A stretch of DNA of 41,214 nt from JBATTK01 sp049670505 (GCA_049670505.1 JBATTK010000022.1:1-41214); one strand, 5' to 3'. Shown: positions 18,127-27,466, numbered from the stretch's first letter. Numbers and translations are program-made. Notes: a model not told the origin generated them from the sequence alone.

Positions 18127-18843
18127 TTATCGCTCCGGTTTGCTATTTTCATTTCTGGTAAAGGGCACAAAACGTACCGGCAGTAAATTTTTGGTATGCA
18201 CCTTATTTTTCTTTTTGGTCACCAACACCAATTGACGGACAGCATGATGAGGCCCTACCGGAATAATCATGCGGCCACCTACCTTTAATTGGTCGATCAA
18301 GGGTTGAGGAATAGCATCGGCTCCTGCGGTGACCATAACAGCATCAAATGGGGCTTTTAACGGCCAACCATGATACCCGTCGCCCTCTCTGACAACGACA
18401 TTATGGTAACCCAAATGCTGCAATCGTTTTTTTGCTGATATGGCCAAGTCTTCCACAATTTCAACGGTATATACCGAGTCGACTATTTTGGCCAGTACTG
18501 CGGCCTGGTAACCGGAACCAGTTCCAATTTCCAGTACACGATGATCGGATTTCAAACGGAGTGCTTGGGTCATAAAGGCCACAATATAGGGCTGCGAAAT
18601 GGTTTGCCCATTGCCGATGGGTAGTGGGCCATCGGTATAGGCACGTTTTTTCATATTTTCGGGCACGAACTCGTGCCGTGGTACCTTCAGCATCGCCGAA
18701 AGGGTGGCAAGATCATCGATATCCCTTTCCTGTAATTGCGTTTTCACCATTTGTTCCCTTTGGGTTGTGTAGTCCGTTTGGCCCATTACGCCGCCGCTGC
18801 ACATCAAAATTGCACTTGCAATGATTAGAACGGTCTTGTTCAT
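18127..18843 (-). CDS. pcm: protein-L-isoaspartate O-methyltransferase with signal peptide
   Basis: The 238-residue protein is a PCMT: it would methylate isoaspartyl residues in damaged proteins using S-adenosylmethionine. Family motifs are PRHEFVPENMKKRAYTDGPL, IGNGQTISQPYIVAFMTQAL and the SAM loop VLEIGTGSGYQAAVLA, followed by VREGDGYHGWP and FDAVMVTAGADAIPQPLI. It differs from the usual cytoplasmic enzyme by an N-terminal export signal (TVLIIASAILMCSGGVMGQ), suggesting a periplasmic location, where SAM supply is a puzzle. Single-gene unit on the minus strand. Confidence 0.92.
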   Translation of the reverse strand: MNKTVLIIASAILMCSGGVMGQTDYTTQREQMVKTQLQERDIDDLATLSAMLKVPRHEFVPENMKKRAYTDGPLPIGNGQTISQPYIVAFMTQALRLKSDHRVLEIGTGSGYQAAVLAKIVDSVYTVEIVEDLAISAKKRLQHLGYHNVVVREGDGYHGWPLKAPFDAVMVTAGADAIPQPLIDQLKVGGRMIIPVGPHHAVRQLVLVTKKKNKVHTKNLLPVRFVPFTRNENSKPER

Positions 18844-18995
18844 ATGTAGTAGCTTTTCTAATTACATGGGTTCAATACCAAAAATAGGATTTTATGGCAA
18901 GGACTAAAATGATATCGGTCACTAGCGCTGTCACTTAAAGTTAGTTGGACATCCGAACCCTTTATCATGTGTAAAATTGCTTCCTACACCTTTGT

Positions 18996-20198
18996 TTAAG
19001 GATTACTGGCAACGCTTGCGTTACCATACGAAACCCTATAAATGGCATCGCCAAAATCATCGGAAATCAACAAAGAACCATCTTCCAAAAACAACAGATC
19101 CACTGGCCTACCGAAAGCTTCTTGCGAAGCTTCATCGAGCCATCCATCCAAAAAGGTTTCATAACTCACCGCTTTGTTACCCTCCAAGCTTACCAAAGAA
19201 ACCCTATAGCCTACTTTGGAAGAACGATTCCATGAACCATGTTCGGCTATAAAGGCCATACCTCTATATTCTTCAGGGAACATAGTACCGGTATAAAACT
19301 TGACTGCCAGGGGTGCCACATGCGCTCCTAACGCCTGAACGGGAGGCACAAAATCGGAACATGGATATTGATGCCCAAATTCAGGATCTTTTACTGTTCC
19401 GCCATGACAATAGGGGTATCCAAAATGTTGACCCATTTCGGAGACCATATTCAATTCACATGGTGGAACATCATCGCCCATCATATCCCTTCCATTATCT
19501 GTAAACCATAGTTCTCCCGTCTCCGGATGCCAAGTAAACCCCACCGTATTTCGTACTCCTTTGGCATAGATTTCCCTATGACTACCATCCGCATCCATCC
19601 GCGTAATCGTAGCAAATCTTTCATCTTCGTCCGATCGCTCACAAATATTGCATGGTGCCCCTACCGGTACATATAATTTACCATCGGGTCCAAAGGCGAT
19701 ATACTTCCAACCGTGATGGAATTCGGTCGGATAATCCTCATATACGACTTCAGGCGTTGGCGGTTTGTGCAATTGTTCTTCTATATTTGGATAACGCAAT
19801 AAGCGATTCACTTCGGCAACATACAAATCGCCATCCCTAAATGCCACTCCGTTGGGCACCTCTAGGGTCGTATCCAAAACAATGGTATGATCGGCACGAA
19901 AGTCGCCATCTAAATCTTGGATAGCATATACCGTTTTCTCATTTCGGGTACCCACAAAAAGGGTCCCGTTTTCACCCATCGCCATTGAACGCGCGCCATC
20001 TATACTATCGGCATACACTTCTATTTTAAACCCGGCAGGAAGATTTAACTTGCCTATGGGCAAAATAGATTCGGGTTCATCGTATTGGATTATAGTTTCG
20101 GTTTCTTTTGTGCCCTCACTTTTTTGTTTGCACGAAAAGATGCCCATTGCGATAACAAGTAAAAAAAGACTCCTTAAAAACGGCGTTGTAATGTTCAT
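18996..20198 (-). CDS. sorbosone-dehydrogenase-like PQQ sugar dehydrogenase, lipoprotein
   Basis: The 400-residue protein starts with a lipoprotein signal whose Cys is C23 (MGIFSC), followed by a six-bladed beta-propeller of the glucose/sorbosone dehydrogenase family. Typical stretches are AFGPDGKLYVPVGAPCNIC, VGFTWHPETGELWFTDNGRDMMGDDVPP split over the active site, FGYPYCHGG and AEHGSWNRS. Such enzymes oxidise aldoses or related sugars with PQQ as cofactor. It would sit on the outer face of a membrane. It is transcribed in the same direction as the sugar-isomerase-like gene before it, with a 136-bp gap. Confidence 0.85.
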   Translation of the reverse strand: MNITTPFLRSLFLLVIAMGIFSCKQKSEGTKETETIIQYDEPESILPIGKLNLPAGFKIEVYADSIDGARSMAMGENGTLFVGTRNEKTVYAIQDLDGDFRADHTIVLDTTLEVPNGVAFRDGDLYVAEVNRLLRYPNIEEQLHKPPTPEVVYEDYPTEFHHGWKYIAFGPDGKLYVPVGAPCNICERSDEDERFATITRMDADGSHREIYAKGVRNTVGFTWHPETGELWFTDNGRDMMGDDVPPCELNMVSEMGQHFGYPYCHGGTVKDPEFGHQYPCSDFVPPVQALGAHVAPLAVKFYTGTMFPEEYRGMAFIAEHGSWNRSSKVGYRVSLVSLEGNKAVSYETFLDGWLDEASQEAFGRPVDLLFLEDGSLLISDDFGDAIYRVSYGNASVASNP

Positions 20199-20334
20199 AC
20201 GTTTAAATATTTTTAATTTATTGATAATGAATCAATTAAAAAATTGAGAACGTATGTAACCGCTACGCTCTCGCATTAAAAATTTTAAACATTGCCTTTT
20301 GTGAAGAAATTTTTAAAATTTATTAATGTTCGTT

Positions 20335-21246
20335 TCATAGGTATTTTTGTAAGTTGGTTTTGAAATAAACGGCACTGTCGGTAATACTTTGCATGCAATT
20401 ATGGGCAAAATTACCGCCCTGTTCTATATAATAATATTCCAACCCATGGGTGGAAATACTAGATAACATATCGATATAATTTATAGACCCATTGCCCAAT
20501 TCGGTATAATCCCTTGTTACTTTATCCATGTCCTTGATATGCCACATAACGTAACGCCCAGGTTGTTCGGCGATTAATTCATCTGGGCTTAGTTTGGCCG
20601 AATGCATTACCCAGTAAAGGTCCATTTGTAATTTTACAAGTGAGGGATCCGTTTCCTTGAGTATGATATCATAGCCTTTTTCACCGCCGTAATCCGCAAA
20701 TTCAAAGCCGTGGTTGTGATAGGCAAAACCCAAACCTGCAGCATTGGCCTGCTCCCCGATAATATTCAGTTTTTGGGCCAGCAACTTGAATTTTTCAAGG
20801 GTACGATGCTCCGGGGCCAGCCAAGGCCATGTAATATAACTTTTATCCAAGGCATGTGCACCCACTATACATTGGTCCACAAAACGTTTGAGCTCGTCCA
20901 AGGGTTTTTCAAAATAGTCCGAAAAGCCATAGTGCCCACTGGAAGCTGTTAACTGTAAATCGTTCAATATTCCCTTAAAATCAGAAGCTTTATATCCATA
21001 GTACGTGCCTTTAACCCCATCATAACCATAGGTCTCCAAATCTTCGTAGCCCAGAGCCGCGACTTTTTTTAAACTCCCCACCGGATCTCGTTCCATAGCA
21101 TTGCGAATAGTAAACAATTGTAGGCCCATTTTATACTTTGGTATGTTCTTCATGGAGAAACAGGGTATAGGAAGCATGGCGGCTGACAATAACAGCGCCG
21201 ATTGTTGTACAAAACTTCTACGATCAAGGGTTTCCAGTTCTTTCAT
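20335..21246 (-). CDS. secreted sugar phosphate isomerase/epimerase-like TIM barrel
   Basis: The 303-residue protein belongs to the xylose-isomerase-like TIM-barrel superfamily (AP-endonuclease 2 family), seen in GLQLFTIRNAMERDP, ALGYEDLETYGYDG, the metal-site stretch GFAYHNHGFEF, and LQMDLYWVMHSAKLSPDEL. It carries a twin-arginine-type export signal, DRRSFVQQSALLLSAAMLP (R9, R10), so it is probably periplasmic after Tat export. Members of this group act as inosose dehydratases, hydroxypyruvate isomerases or 3-keto-sugar enzymes; which applies here is unknown. The inositol oxygenase locus 4 kb downstream and the sorbosone-dehydrogenase-like neighbour fit a polyol/sugar role. Confidence 0.85.
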   Translation of the reverse strand: MKELETLDRRSFVQQSALLLSAAMLPIPCFSMKNIPKYKMGLQLFTIRNAMERDPVGSLKKVAALGYEDLETYGYDGVKGTYYGYKASDFKGILNDLQLTASSGHYGFSDYFEKPLDELKRFVDQCIVGAHALDKSYITWPWLAPEHRTLEKFKLLAQKLNIIGEQANAAGLGFAYHNHGFEFADYGGEKGYDIILKETDPSLVKLQMDLYWVMHSAKLSPDELIAEQPGRYVMWHIKDMDKVTRDYTELGNGSINYIDMLSSISTHGLEYYYIEQGGNFAHNCMQSITDSAVYFKTNLQKYL

Positions 21247-21476
21247 TTAATATTGGATTGTACTAGTCCAAAAATCAAATATACCTAATTATTGGATTTA
21301 CCCGTTGTGCATTTTGGAGATTATAAAACTGAAAAAGCGTTGGTTCGAGTGGTTTTACGTTATCCAAAAACATATGATGCTCTTTTCTACAACCCTTTTG
21401 ATGGGTTTTGCAACAAAAACAGCCGCAATTTTACGGAAACGGCAAGTTTTACGTTATACCCTGCAAAACTTAACCT

Positions 21477-21977
21477 ATGAAACATATCATTTTAGTATTT
21501 ACTTTATCATTTTTGGGAATGGGATTGTACGCGCAGGAGGGGTTCAAAATTGGAATTCAGGGCGGCTTGCCTTTCGATGACTTTAATGATGAGGTAGGTG
21601 TGGTGGTAGGTTTGGACGTAGGACACATGTGGGCGCTCGGAGAAGTAGTTGATCTAGGTGTAGCCACTGGTTTTATCTATGGATTTCAAGAAACCTTTCA
21701 GACAGATACCATACTTACGGATTTATCCGATGTCCAATTTATTCCCCTAGCCGGTTCCATACGTATATGGCCGTCGGATTCGTTCTCCTTGGGAGTTGAG
21801 GGGGGACAGGCCTTTGGAATAAATGACGGTAATGAAGGGGGGCTATATTATAGACCTGTAATCGGATACCTAATGGGCGCGAATACCGAATTGAATTTTT
21901 CCTATACCACCATAGAATTGGAAGACCGATCTTGGACAACGGTCAATCTTGGCGTGTTGTACACTTTTAAACTTTAA
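21477..21977 (+). CDS. small exported beta-barrel-like protein
   Basis: The 166-residue protein has a signal peptide (HIILVFTLSFLGMGLYAQ) and an alternating polar/hydrophobic pattern with many Gly, ending in the strand VNLGVLYTFKL with aromatic/leucine C-terminus as in outer-membrane barrels (OmpA/OprF-like or PorT-like). Length suits an eight-stranded barrel. No specific family can be named. A single gene with its own 230-bp upstream region; the start ATG is followed at once by the signal peptide. Confidence 0.7.
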   Translation: MKHIILVFTLSFLGMGLYAQEGFKIGIQGGLPFDDFNDEVGVVVGLDVGHMWALGEVVDLGVATGFIYGFQETFQTDTILTDLSDVQFIPLAGSIRIWPSDSFSLGVEGGQAFGINDGNEGGLYYRPVIGYLMGANTELNFSYTTIELEDRSWTTVNLGVLYTFKL

Positions 21978-22182
21978 AAAGAACCGCTCAAACGGTAAGC
22001 ACATCGTCTTACAAACAAAAACGATCCCTTAGGGGGAATCTTAACCTATCTTTCGGGTCTCGAAAGCCTTATCCGTAATTTTCACGACACGGGGGAACAG
22101 GTCTGCGACAAAAGCGACTTTTTATGCCCTTCGGTCCTTAAGATTTATGTCATTTGTACCATCACACAAGAACATAGGTAAT

Positions 22183-22692
22183 ATGGATAGAAAAACATTT
22201 ATTACAAAAAATATAGCGTTGGGCGGTATGGCATTAACTGCACCCACATTTCTTTTTGCCAACGCGCATCAAAATCCACAAGAGCCCTTCGATAAGGAAT
22301 TGATTTGGGAATTTGTATTAAAAGCGCATAACAGTCTGGAGGATACAAAAAGGATTATAGAAACCTATCCTTTATTGCTTAACTGCGCAAATCAAACAAA
22401 AAAGGGCGATTTTGAGACCGCCGTAGGTGGGGCATCCCATATGGGCAGAAGGGATATTGCCGATCTATTAGTGGCCAGGGGAGCCCGCCTGGATATTTTT
22501 AATTATGCCTTTTTAGGGTATGATGATTTCATCAAAAAACTGGTCTCGGATTACCCTCAACTTCTAAACGCTCCGGGGCCCCATGGGTTTACACTTCTGC
22601 ATCATGCCGAAGTCGGGGAACGAACGGCTTTGGCCGCATGGTTAAGGTCCAAGGGGCTGACCGAAACATTTTTTAAAGGAGTTTTTGGATAA
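22183..22692 (+). CDS. exported ankyrin-repeat protein
   Basis: The 169-residue protein starts at the ATG at 22183, giving a clean export signal (MDRKTFITKNIALGGMAL then TAPTFLFANA); the frame could begin at 22147 but that start lies in sequence without coding character. Residues about 75-165 form two or three ankyrin repeats, seen in GGASHMGRRDIADLLVARG and GFTLLHHAEVGERTALAAWL. It probably binds a protein or is anchored in the periplasm. It lies 81 bp before the LytTR membrane regulator gene on the same strand, with which it may share a transcript. Confidence 0.75.
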   Translation: MDRKTFITKNIALGGMALTAPTFLFANAHQNPQEPFDKELIWEFVLKAHNSLEDTKRIIETYPLLLNCANQTKKGDFETAVGGASHMGRRDIADLLVARGARLDIFNYAFLGYDDFIKKLVSDYPQLLNAPGPHGFTLLHHAEVGERTALAAWLRSKGLTETFFKGVFG

Positions 22693-22773
22693 CTGATCGT
22701 AGTAAGGCATCGGAAACGAAAAATAAGCCGCTTTGTGGTATATTTGATAGTATTTCTTATACTTTGGTAAGCT

Positions 22774-23514
22774 ATGTGGTTCATTAGTAGTGAAAAGAGA
22801 TTCTATTTTTTATCCGTACTACTCCTGTTGATCGTATTCGGGATTACACTGGTTCAAAACTTCATTAGGTATAGTCATCATAGCTCCTACAGCATTTGGA
22901 CCACCATCATTTATCTGATGGTATTATTACTGTTGTTCATCCCCGTTATCGTTCTGAGCGTATACGTTCTTAAGCGCATTAAAAAAAAACAGTTAGGCAA
23001 GTATTGGCTCTTAACCGGATGTCTGGCCATAGGAACCTTGCTCGTCTTTTATGTATTAGCCAATATCATTCTTCATAGCCTTGGTTTTTTTGATAGTTTT
23101 CTGAATACCGAATTTGCACGTTATTATTTTGGACGAGAGGCATTGTATCATCTATTTTTTATTATAGGGACTGCCGCATATGTGTTTTATAGCAAGCCTA
23201 GGAATGAGACCATTGAAGTCTATAAGGGACGAAAAATGCTGACCATTGGTCTAGATTCGGTACATTGGATAGAAGCGGAAGGGCATTATCTGAACTTTTA
23301 CACGGAAAACGACACCTATATCCGAAGAGAGCGATTGAGCGTATTGGCAAAACAATTGGCACCGGACTTCATTAGGATACATAGAAAGTTTCTGGTAAAC
23401 AAAAATCAGATCGTCTCCAAGGAAAAGGAAAAGCGAAATGAGTATGTAGTTCTTAGCTCCGGACAACGCCTAAAAATAGGGCAATCCTTCAAAGCCAATT
23501 TTTTGATGCCCTAA
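22774..23514 (+). CDS. membrane-bound LytTR DNA-binding regulator
   Basis: The 246-residue protein has about four membrane segments in residues 10-145 and a LytTR DNA-binding domain at about 150-245 (DSVHWIEAEGHYLNFYTE, FIRIHRKFLVNKNQIV). There is no receiver domain, so it should sense a signal in or at the membrane and act directly on DNA. Membrane-anchored LytTR one-component regulators are known in bacteria. It is the third LytTR protein in the window. A TATATTTG at 22739-22746 resembles a -7 element for this gene. Target genes are unknown; DUF5996 lies downstream. Confidence 0.85.
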   Translation: MWFISSEKRFYFLSVLLLLIVFGITLVQNFIRYSHHSSYSIWTTIIYLMVLLLLFIPVIVLSVYVLKRIKKKQLGKYWLLTGCLAIGTLLVFYVLANIILHSLGFFDSFLNTEFARYYFGREALYHLFFIIGTAAYVFYSKPRNETIEVYKGRKMLTIGLDSVHWIEAEGHYLNFYTENDTYIRRERLSVLAKQLAPDFIRIHRKFLVNKNQIVSKEKEKRNEYVVLSSGQRLKIGQSFKANFLMP

Positions 23515-23569
23515 TGCAAATACTACTGTAGCAAGTACCATATTATGTAGTTTATAATACCCCTGTTCC

Positions 23570-23641
23570 TTTTGCAATATTTTGCAAAAAAATCCATGGA
23601 CCCCATACCATTTTTCGCTTATTTATGGGGTAACATAGGCA
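23570..23641. promoter_or_regulatory. two perfect inverted repeats in intergenic region
   Basis: TTTTGCAA (23570-23577) and TTGCAAAA (23582-23589) form a palindrome with a 4-nt centre. ACCCCATA (23600-23607) and TATGGGGT (23634-23641) form a second pair with a 26-nt spacer. They sit between the LytTR membrane regulator gene and the DUF5996 gene and could be operator sites or part of the regulator gene's terminator. No function is proven. Confidence 0.35.
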
Positions 23642-23756
23642 CAATTTTAATTTGTTGCAATAAAGTTTTAGGGGACCTCTATTTAAATATTCCTTAACAA
23701 TATATGGCAGTATAAATCCCTAATTTAACCATTGAAAAAACAGTAAAAAATTCCTT

Positions 23757-24671
23757 ATGACAAATAGGCCAGAACTGTTCCCGGAACTTCCCTTGGATGC
23801 TTGGGAACCTACCAAGGAGACCTTGCACCGTTATCTCCAGATCGTAGGCAAAATACGATTGGCGTTAATGCCGCGCAAGAACCATTGGTGGTACATTACA
23901 CTCTATGTAGGAACTAGGGGCATTAACACGGATTCAATTCCATACGGTGATTTTACCTTCGAAATACAGTTCGACTTTTTGGATCATATGCTACATATAC
24001 ATACGAGTAATGGGAAGCGTATTTCCTTTGAATTGAAAGATGGACTTTCAGTGGCCGATTTCTATGCGAAACTAAAAGAGGCACTTCATAACTTGGGCAT
24101 CGAGGCCAACATACTGGCAAAGCCTTATGACCTATCAGATACCGTACCTTTCGCCGAATGTACACACCACAACAGTTATGATAAAGTATACGTAAACCGG
24201 TTTTGGCGGATATTGGTACAGGTAGACCAAGTATTCAAGACATTCAGTGGGCAATCGTACAGCAAGACCTGTCCCGTACATCTGTATTGGCACCATATGG
24301 ACTTGGCCGTGACCCGATTTTCGGGAGAACGGGGACCCGAAATGCCGAACGCCAAGGTAGCCGACAGGGATGCCTATTCCCACGAAGTCATCAGTTTTGG
24401 TTTTTGGGCGGGTGATGCCAATGTACGGTTTCCTGCCTTTTATGCATACACCTATCCTTCCCCCGAAGGCATTGATAAAGAACCCTTAGCACCTAAAGCG
24501 GCCGAATGGATAGATTCCAACGGAAGTCCCATGGCATTCTTGACATACGATTCGATAAGGGAATCCGAAAATCCGAAAGCTGCACTATTACAGTTTCTCG
24601 AAAGTGCTTATAGCGCTGGCGCAAGGCTATCCGGTTGGGATATCAATGGTCTGGCGGTAAAACCGTTATGA
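23757..24671 (+). CDS. DUF5996 family protein
   Basis: The 304-residue protein has the full DUF5996 pattern: PELPLDAWEPTKETLHRYLQ at the start, KNHWWYITLYVGTRGI, a central FRILVQ-like strand (FWRILVQVDQVFKTF), CPVHLYWHHMDLAVTRFSG, and FGFWAGDANVRFPAFYAYTYP with the late AAEWIDSNGSPMAFLTYD and LLQFLESAYSAGARLSGWD. No signal peptide or membrane segment. The family is widespread in bacteria and its function is unknown. It stands alone downstream of the LytTR regulator. Confidence 0.88.
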   Translation: MTNRPELFPELPLDAWEPTKETLHRYLQIVGKIRLALMPRKNHWWYITLYVGTRGINTDSIPYGDFTFEIQFDFLDHMLHIHTSNGKRISFELKDGLSVADFYAKLKEALHNLGIEANILAKPYDLSDTVPFAECTHHNSYDKVYVNRFWRILVQVDQVFKTFSGQSYSKTCPVHLYWHHMDLAVTRFSGERGPEMPNAKVADRDAYSHEVISFGFWAGDANVRFPAFYAYTYPSPEGIDKEPLAPKAAEWIDSNGSPMAFLTYDSIRESENPKAALLQFLESAYSAGARLSGWDINGLAVKPL

Positions 24672-24722
24672 ATCATTTTTTTCATGTAAGAATTGAATGA
24701 AACAAGAATAGAAAACGAACGT

Positions 24723-24865
24723 ATGGATAACAAAGACTCCAAAAAATAGGTGTATCTATTGAAGGACATGTCCACAACATACAGAATATCCTGGACCTAT
24801 TACAATTTACCTTTGGAATTAAGGGTACATGGGCCAACTCTTTTTTACCTTTTCCCTTGATTTAG
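24723..24865 (+). pseudogene. frameshifted remnant of a small gene
   Basis: From the ATG at 24723 the frame reads MDNKDSKK and stops. If one A is restored in the A6 run at 24741-24746, it continues as KIGVSIEGHVHNIQNILD and LLQFTFGIKGTWAN before ending at a TAG at 24863-24865, inside the end of the convergent glycosidase gene. The corrected 48-residue peptide looks protein-like, unlike random DNA, so I regard it as the 5' part of a decayed gene. I cannot name its family. It could also be chance. Confidence 0.35.
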
Positions 24866-25945
24866 GAAATGTTGGGCAATAAGATACATAGACTGGGTCC
24901 ACAATAAGGGCGGCAGCACATGTGGGCCCCATTTAGTGATCCATTTTTGCTTATGTTCCGGAAACAGGGGTACGACCGAATCGTTTTCTGGAAAGTATCC
25001 ATTTTCATCGGCCAAACTTTCGACCCATTCCAATAAGGATTCCGCTTCTTTTATATGGCCTGTCTCCATCTTATACCAAGCTAAAAAACAGTTCAACAAA
25101 GGCCAACGCCCTCCTCCATAGTAGGTGTCGTTCGGATATCGATATAGCCCATTGCCCTTTAGCAACACAGATTCAATTTCCTTGACGGTCAACTGCATGG
25201 ACGGATGATTTACCGGTACCACGCCATAGGGAACGGACAACCATAAGGTGCTGGCATCGATACCGCCCCCACTTAAAAATTTTGGAAAAATACCTTCCGG
25301 GGTGACCGCCTTTAAAAGCTGCTCCGTAATCCGTTCCGAAAATTTTCCGACCTTATCATCGTCATATAAGCTGCTTACAGAACGTAATCCACCAATAACA
25401 CAGGCCAAAGAAGAGGTATGCCGCTCGTAGCTGTGTTCCTCCCAACAATCGAACGAGGCAAAAGTCCAGACCGTTTCCAAATAGGAAACCGTTAGATCAA
25501 CAGATACCTTCACATCGGTAAGAATCTGCTCATCCTTACTGATATTTACGTACTGCTCCAAACACCAAAGCCATGTGCCATAACAGTCAATTTGAAAATT
25601 AGGCCATTCACTAAGCTCCTGGCTTCCGTCCAATTCAAAACGAACGGGCAATAATTCATTCATGGCAATGGGATCGCTTCCCGGCCATTTTTGTTTCACT
25701 CGCTCCACTTTTTCCGAGCAAGAAATTATGGCATGATGACACCATTCCAGAAATTTACGACACCTTTCAAATTCACCGTACAACAACAACGCATAGGCGC
25801 AAAAACTGGCATCTCTTAAAAAACAGTAACGAAACTCCTCAAAATGTGGGCTTGCCGGGAACGAACCTGATGCATGTTGGTGGTGCTTTAATAGTTCCAG
25901 ACTTTTTTGTATCAGTTCCGCACGGGTAAATTTTGAATCCTTCAT
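24845..25945 (-). CDS. GH15-like (alpha/alpha)6 glycosidase
   Basis: The 366-residue protein resembles glucoamylase/GH15 catalytic domains: YCFLRDASFCAYALLLYGE, WEEHSYERHTSSLACVIGGL and GGGRWPLLNCFLAWYKMETG are typical of the six-hairpin barrel. Expected substrates are alpha-linked glucans or trehalose-like sugars. It is shorter than full GH15 proteins with an N-terminal beta domain, and has no signal peptide, so it is cytoplasmic and may act on a small intracellular oligosaccharide. It stands alone on the minus strand and its 3' end overlaps the gene relic on the other strand. Confidence 0.8.
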   Translation of the reverse strand: MKDSKFTRAELIQKSLELLKHHQHASGSFPASPHFEEFRYCFLRDASFCAYALLLYGEFERCRKFLEWCHHAIISCSEKVERVKQKWPGSDPIAMNELLPVRFELDGSQELSEWPNFQIDCYGTWLWCLEQYVNISKDEQILTDVKVSVDLTVSYLETVWTFASFDCWEEHSYERHTSSLACVIGGLRSVSSLYDDDKVGKFSERITEQLLKAVTPEGIFPKFLSGGGIDASTLWLSVPYGVVPVNHPSMQLTVKEIESVLLKGNGLYRYPNDTYYGGGRWPLLNCFLAWYKMETGHIKEAESLLEWVESLADENGYFPENDSVVPLFPEHKQKWITKWGPHVLPPLLWTQSMYLIAQHFLNQGKR

Positions 25946-26053
25946 AGGTGCTGTTGTTCGGTTGTTTACTTTGCTTTTGTATTATACGAATAAAAAATAG
26001 CACATGCCAGAACTTATCCCTATCATCATGGTGACAACCATTGGCAAAGCTAC

Positions 26054-27250
26054 CTAATGAGGCACCAAGCTATTTTTAGTTTTCTCTTGATAGCGTGCCA
26101 ATTGTACAATGTATTCCGATAAGGAGCTGGCTTTGTTTTTGGTTAAAAATGCATCCATATTGTCTTCATGTAAAATCTTCAAACGCCGTTTTAATTCCAT
26201 CTTGAAATCATCGGTGAAAATAAAATCGATCTTTGCCGAAAAATGTAATTCATTGAGCGGAGCTAAAAAAATAAGCGCGTCATAGGCATCATACATGGTT
26301 TGATCTTTAGCTACGTTGAGCATATGGTTTCCAATATATTTTGCATCCCCAAAAACATTGTTTTTTAAGGAAAAGGCAAGAGGTGCATTGCCATTTTTTG
26401 CAAAAGCTTCGTCCCATATACCATCTTGCATCTTAACCCACTCATAGGTATACCTTTCCAATCCACTGGCGGTAGTATTTTCACTAGGAACCGTATTTTC
26501 CGTAATGGAGAGCGTTACATTATGGATTCTTGCAGCATAGGTCTTACCGGGGTGCCACTGATTAAAGAACGTACCACAGTTCCAATACAGGCTTCCCTCG
26601 GAGTTTTTAATATGCTTGTAGGCATGACGGGTATTCGTTAAAAAAATTCCTTTTTTACCTTCAGAAAAAGAATCCATTGCATCCAGAATAGTAAGGTACA
26701 TAAAATAGTCTCTTCCGATAAGGGATTTTAAAAAAACATCATACGCCTTCCGGTTATGGATTCCCTCCCAATATATGGGTTGGTCCACTGCTTTTACCTT
26801 TATTGGAACAGTCAGGTCCGTTGAATGGTTGATATCCCAAACAGTGGAAAGAAGTTCATAATAGGTCTCATACCTCCATCCAGATCCGTTAAAACTATCC
26901 TGAAATACCTTTAGCAACAAATTAGGGTCCTTGGAGGCGTTTTCCAGATACGCATCGATATGTGATTGCATATGAATCCCGAAAGCTTCGATAAAAACGT
27001 ATTCGATCTTGTTTTCTTCCATGCCCAATAATTCCTGGTAAAAGTCAAAAGGTTCCACCGCATTATGCAGTGCATCATCAAAAATTATGAGATCATAACT
27101 GTCCAACTTCTTTTGAACGAACTCTAATGGATGCTCTCCTTCCGATTTAAGAACCTCCATATACGTACGAAGGTTTTGTGAAAAGCATAGGAAAGGGATT
27201 AGAAAAAAAATTGCGATTTGGGCCGAATGTAGCACTGTTTTTTTCATCAT
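26054..27250 (-). CDS. exported protein of unknown function (possibly ChaN/TIKI-like)
   Basis: The 398-residue protein has a signal peptide (VLHSAQIAIFFLIPFLCFS then QN). The mature part starts with a strand-helix unit DLIIFDDALHNAVEPFDFYQ and IEYVFIEAFGIHMQSHIDAY that recalls the pattern of ChaN/erythromycin-esterase/TIKI-type folds, where an early Glu/His and a later conserved Glu form the active site. It also has GIFLTNTRHAYKH in the middle. The likeness is by pattern only. Single-gene unit; periplasmic or secreted. Confidence 0.65.
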   Translation of the reverse strand: MMKKTVLHSAQIAIFFLIPFLCFSQNLRTYMEVLKSEGEHPLEFVQKKLDSYDLIIFDDALHNAVEPFDFYQELLGMEENKIEYVFIEAFGIHMQSHIDAYLENASKDPNLLLKVFQDSFNGSGWRYETYYELLSTVWDINHSTDLTVPIKVKAVDQPIYWEGIHNRKAYDVFLKSLIGRDYFMYLTILDAMDSFSEGKKGIFLTNTRHAYKHIKNSEGSLYWNCGTFFNQWHPGKTYAARIHNVTLSITENTVPSENTTASGLERYTYEWVKMQDGIWDEAFAKNGNAPLAFSLKNNVFGDAKYIGNHMLNVAKDQTMYDAYDALIFLAPLNELHFSAKIDFIFTDDFKMELKRRLKILHEDNMDAFLTKNKASSLSEYIVQLARYQEKTKNSLVPH

Positions 27251-27411
27251 GATGTTTGTATTACGTCCATAAAGACTTTAAAAAAAAAAGATCGTTGCAA
27301 ACAACGATATCAATAAGTGGTATTTGAACTAATGGATAAATTATATGTATGGGTTGGACCGCTGTTACGGGAGGGCTAAAATTCTTATATTTAAGGGAAT
27401 AAATTACGTTG

Positions 27412-27466
27412 TACTGGAAGCTGGATACTGGAAGCTGGATACTGGAAGCTGGATACTGGAAGCTGA
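27412..27466. repeat. 14-bp tandem repeat, four copies
   Basis: The unit TACTGGAAGCTGGA is repeated almost perfectly four times (27412-27425, 27426-27439, 27440-27453, 27454-27467, the last with a changed end). It lies in the 410-bp gap before the NTF2-like gene, which otherwise contains purine-rich low-complexity sequence (GAATACT words near 27587-27602) and no gene. Such word-like repeats are common in flavobacterial intergenic DNA. Confidence 0.9.

Noticed and set aside
21305..21580. A 91-residue frame before and over the start of the small barrel-like gene.
   Set aside because: It runs out of frame through the signal peptide of a convincing gene and has no family features.
23570..23589. 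Palindrome considered as a rho-independent terminator for the LytTR gene.
   Set aside because: The stem is AT-rich with a 4-nt loop and no T run on the coding strand; an operator is as likely.
27412..27466. Four tandem repeats considered as a CRISPR array.
   Set aside because: The 14-bp units are directly adjacent with no spacers and there are no cas genes.
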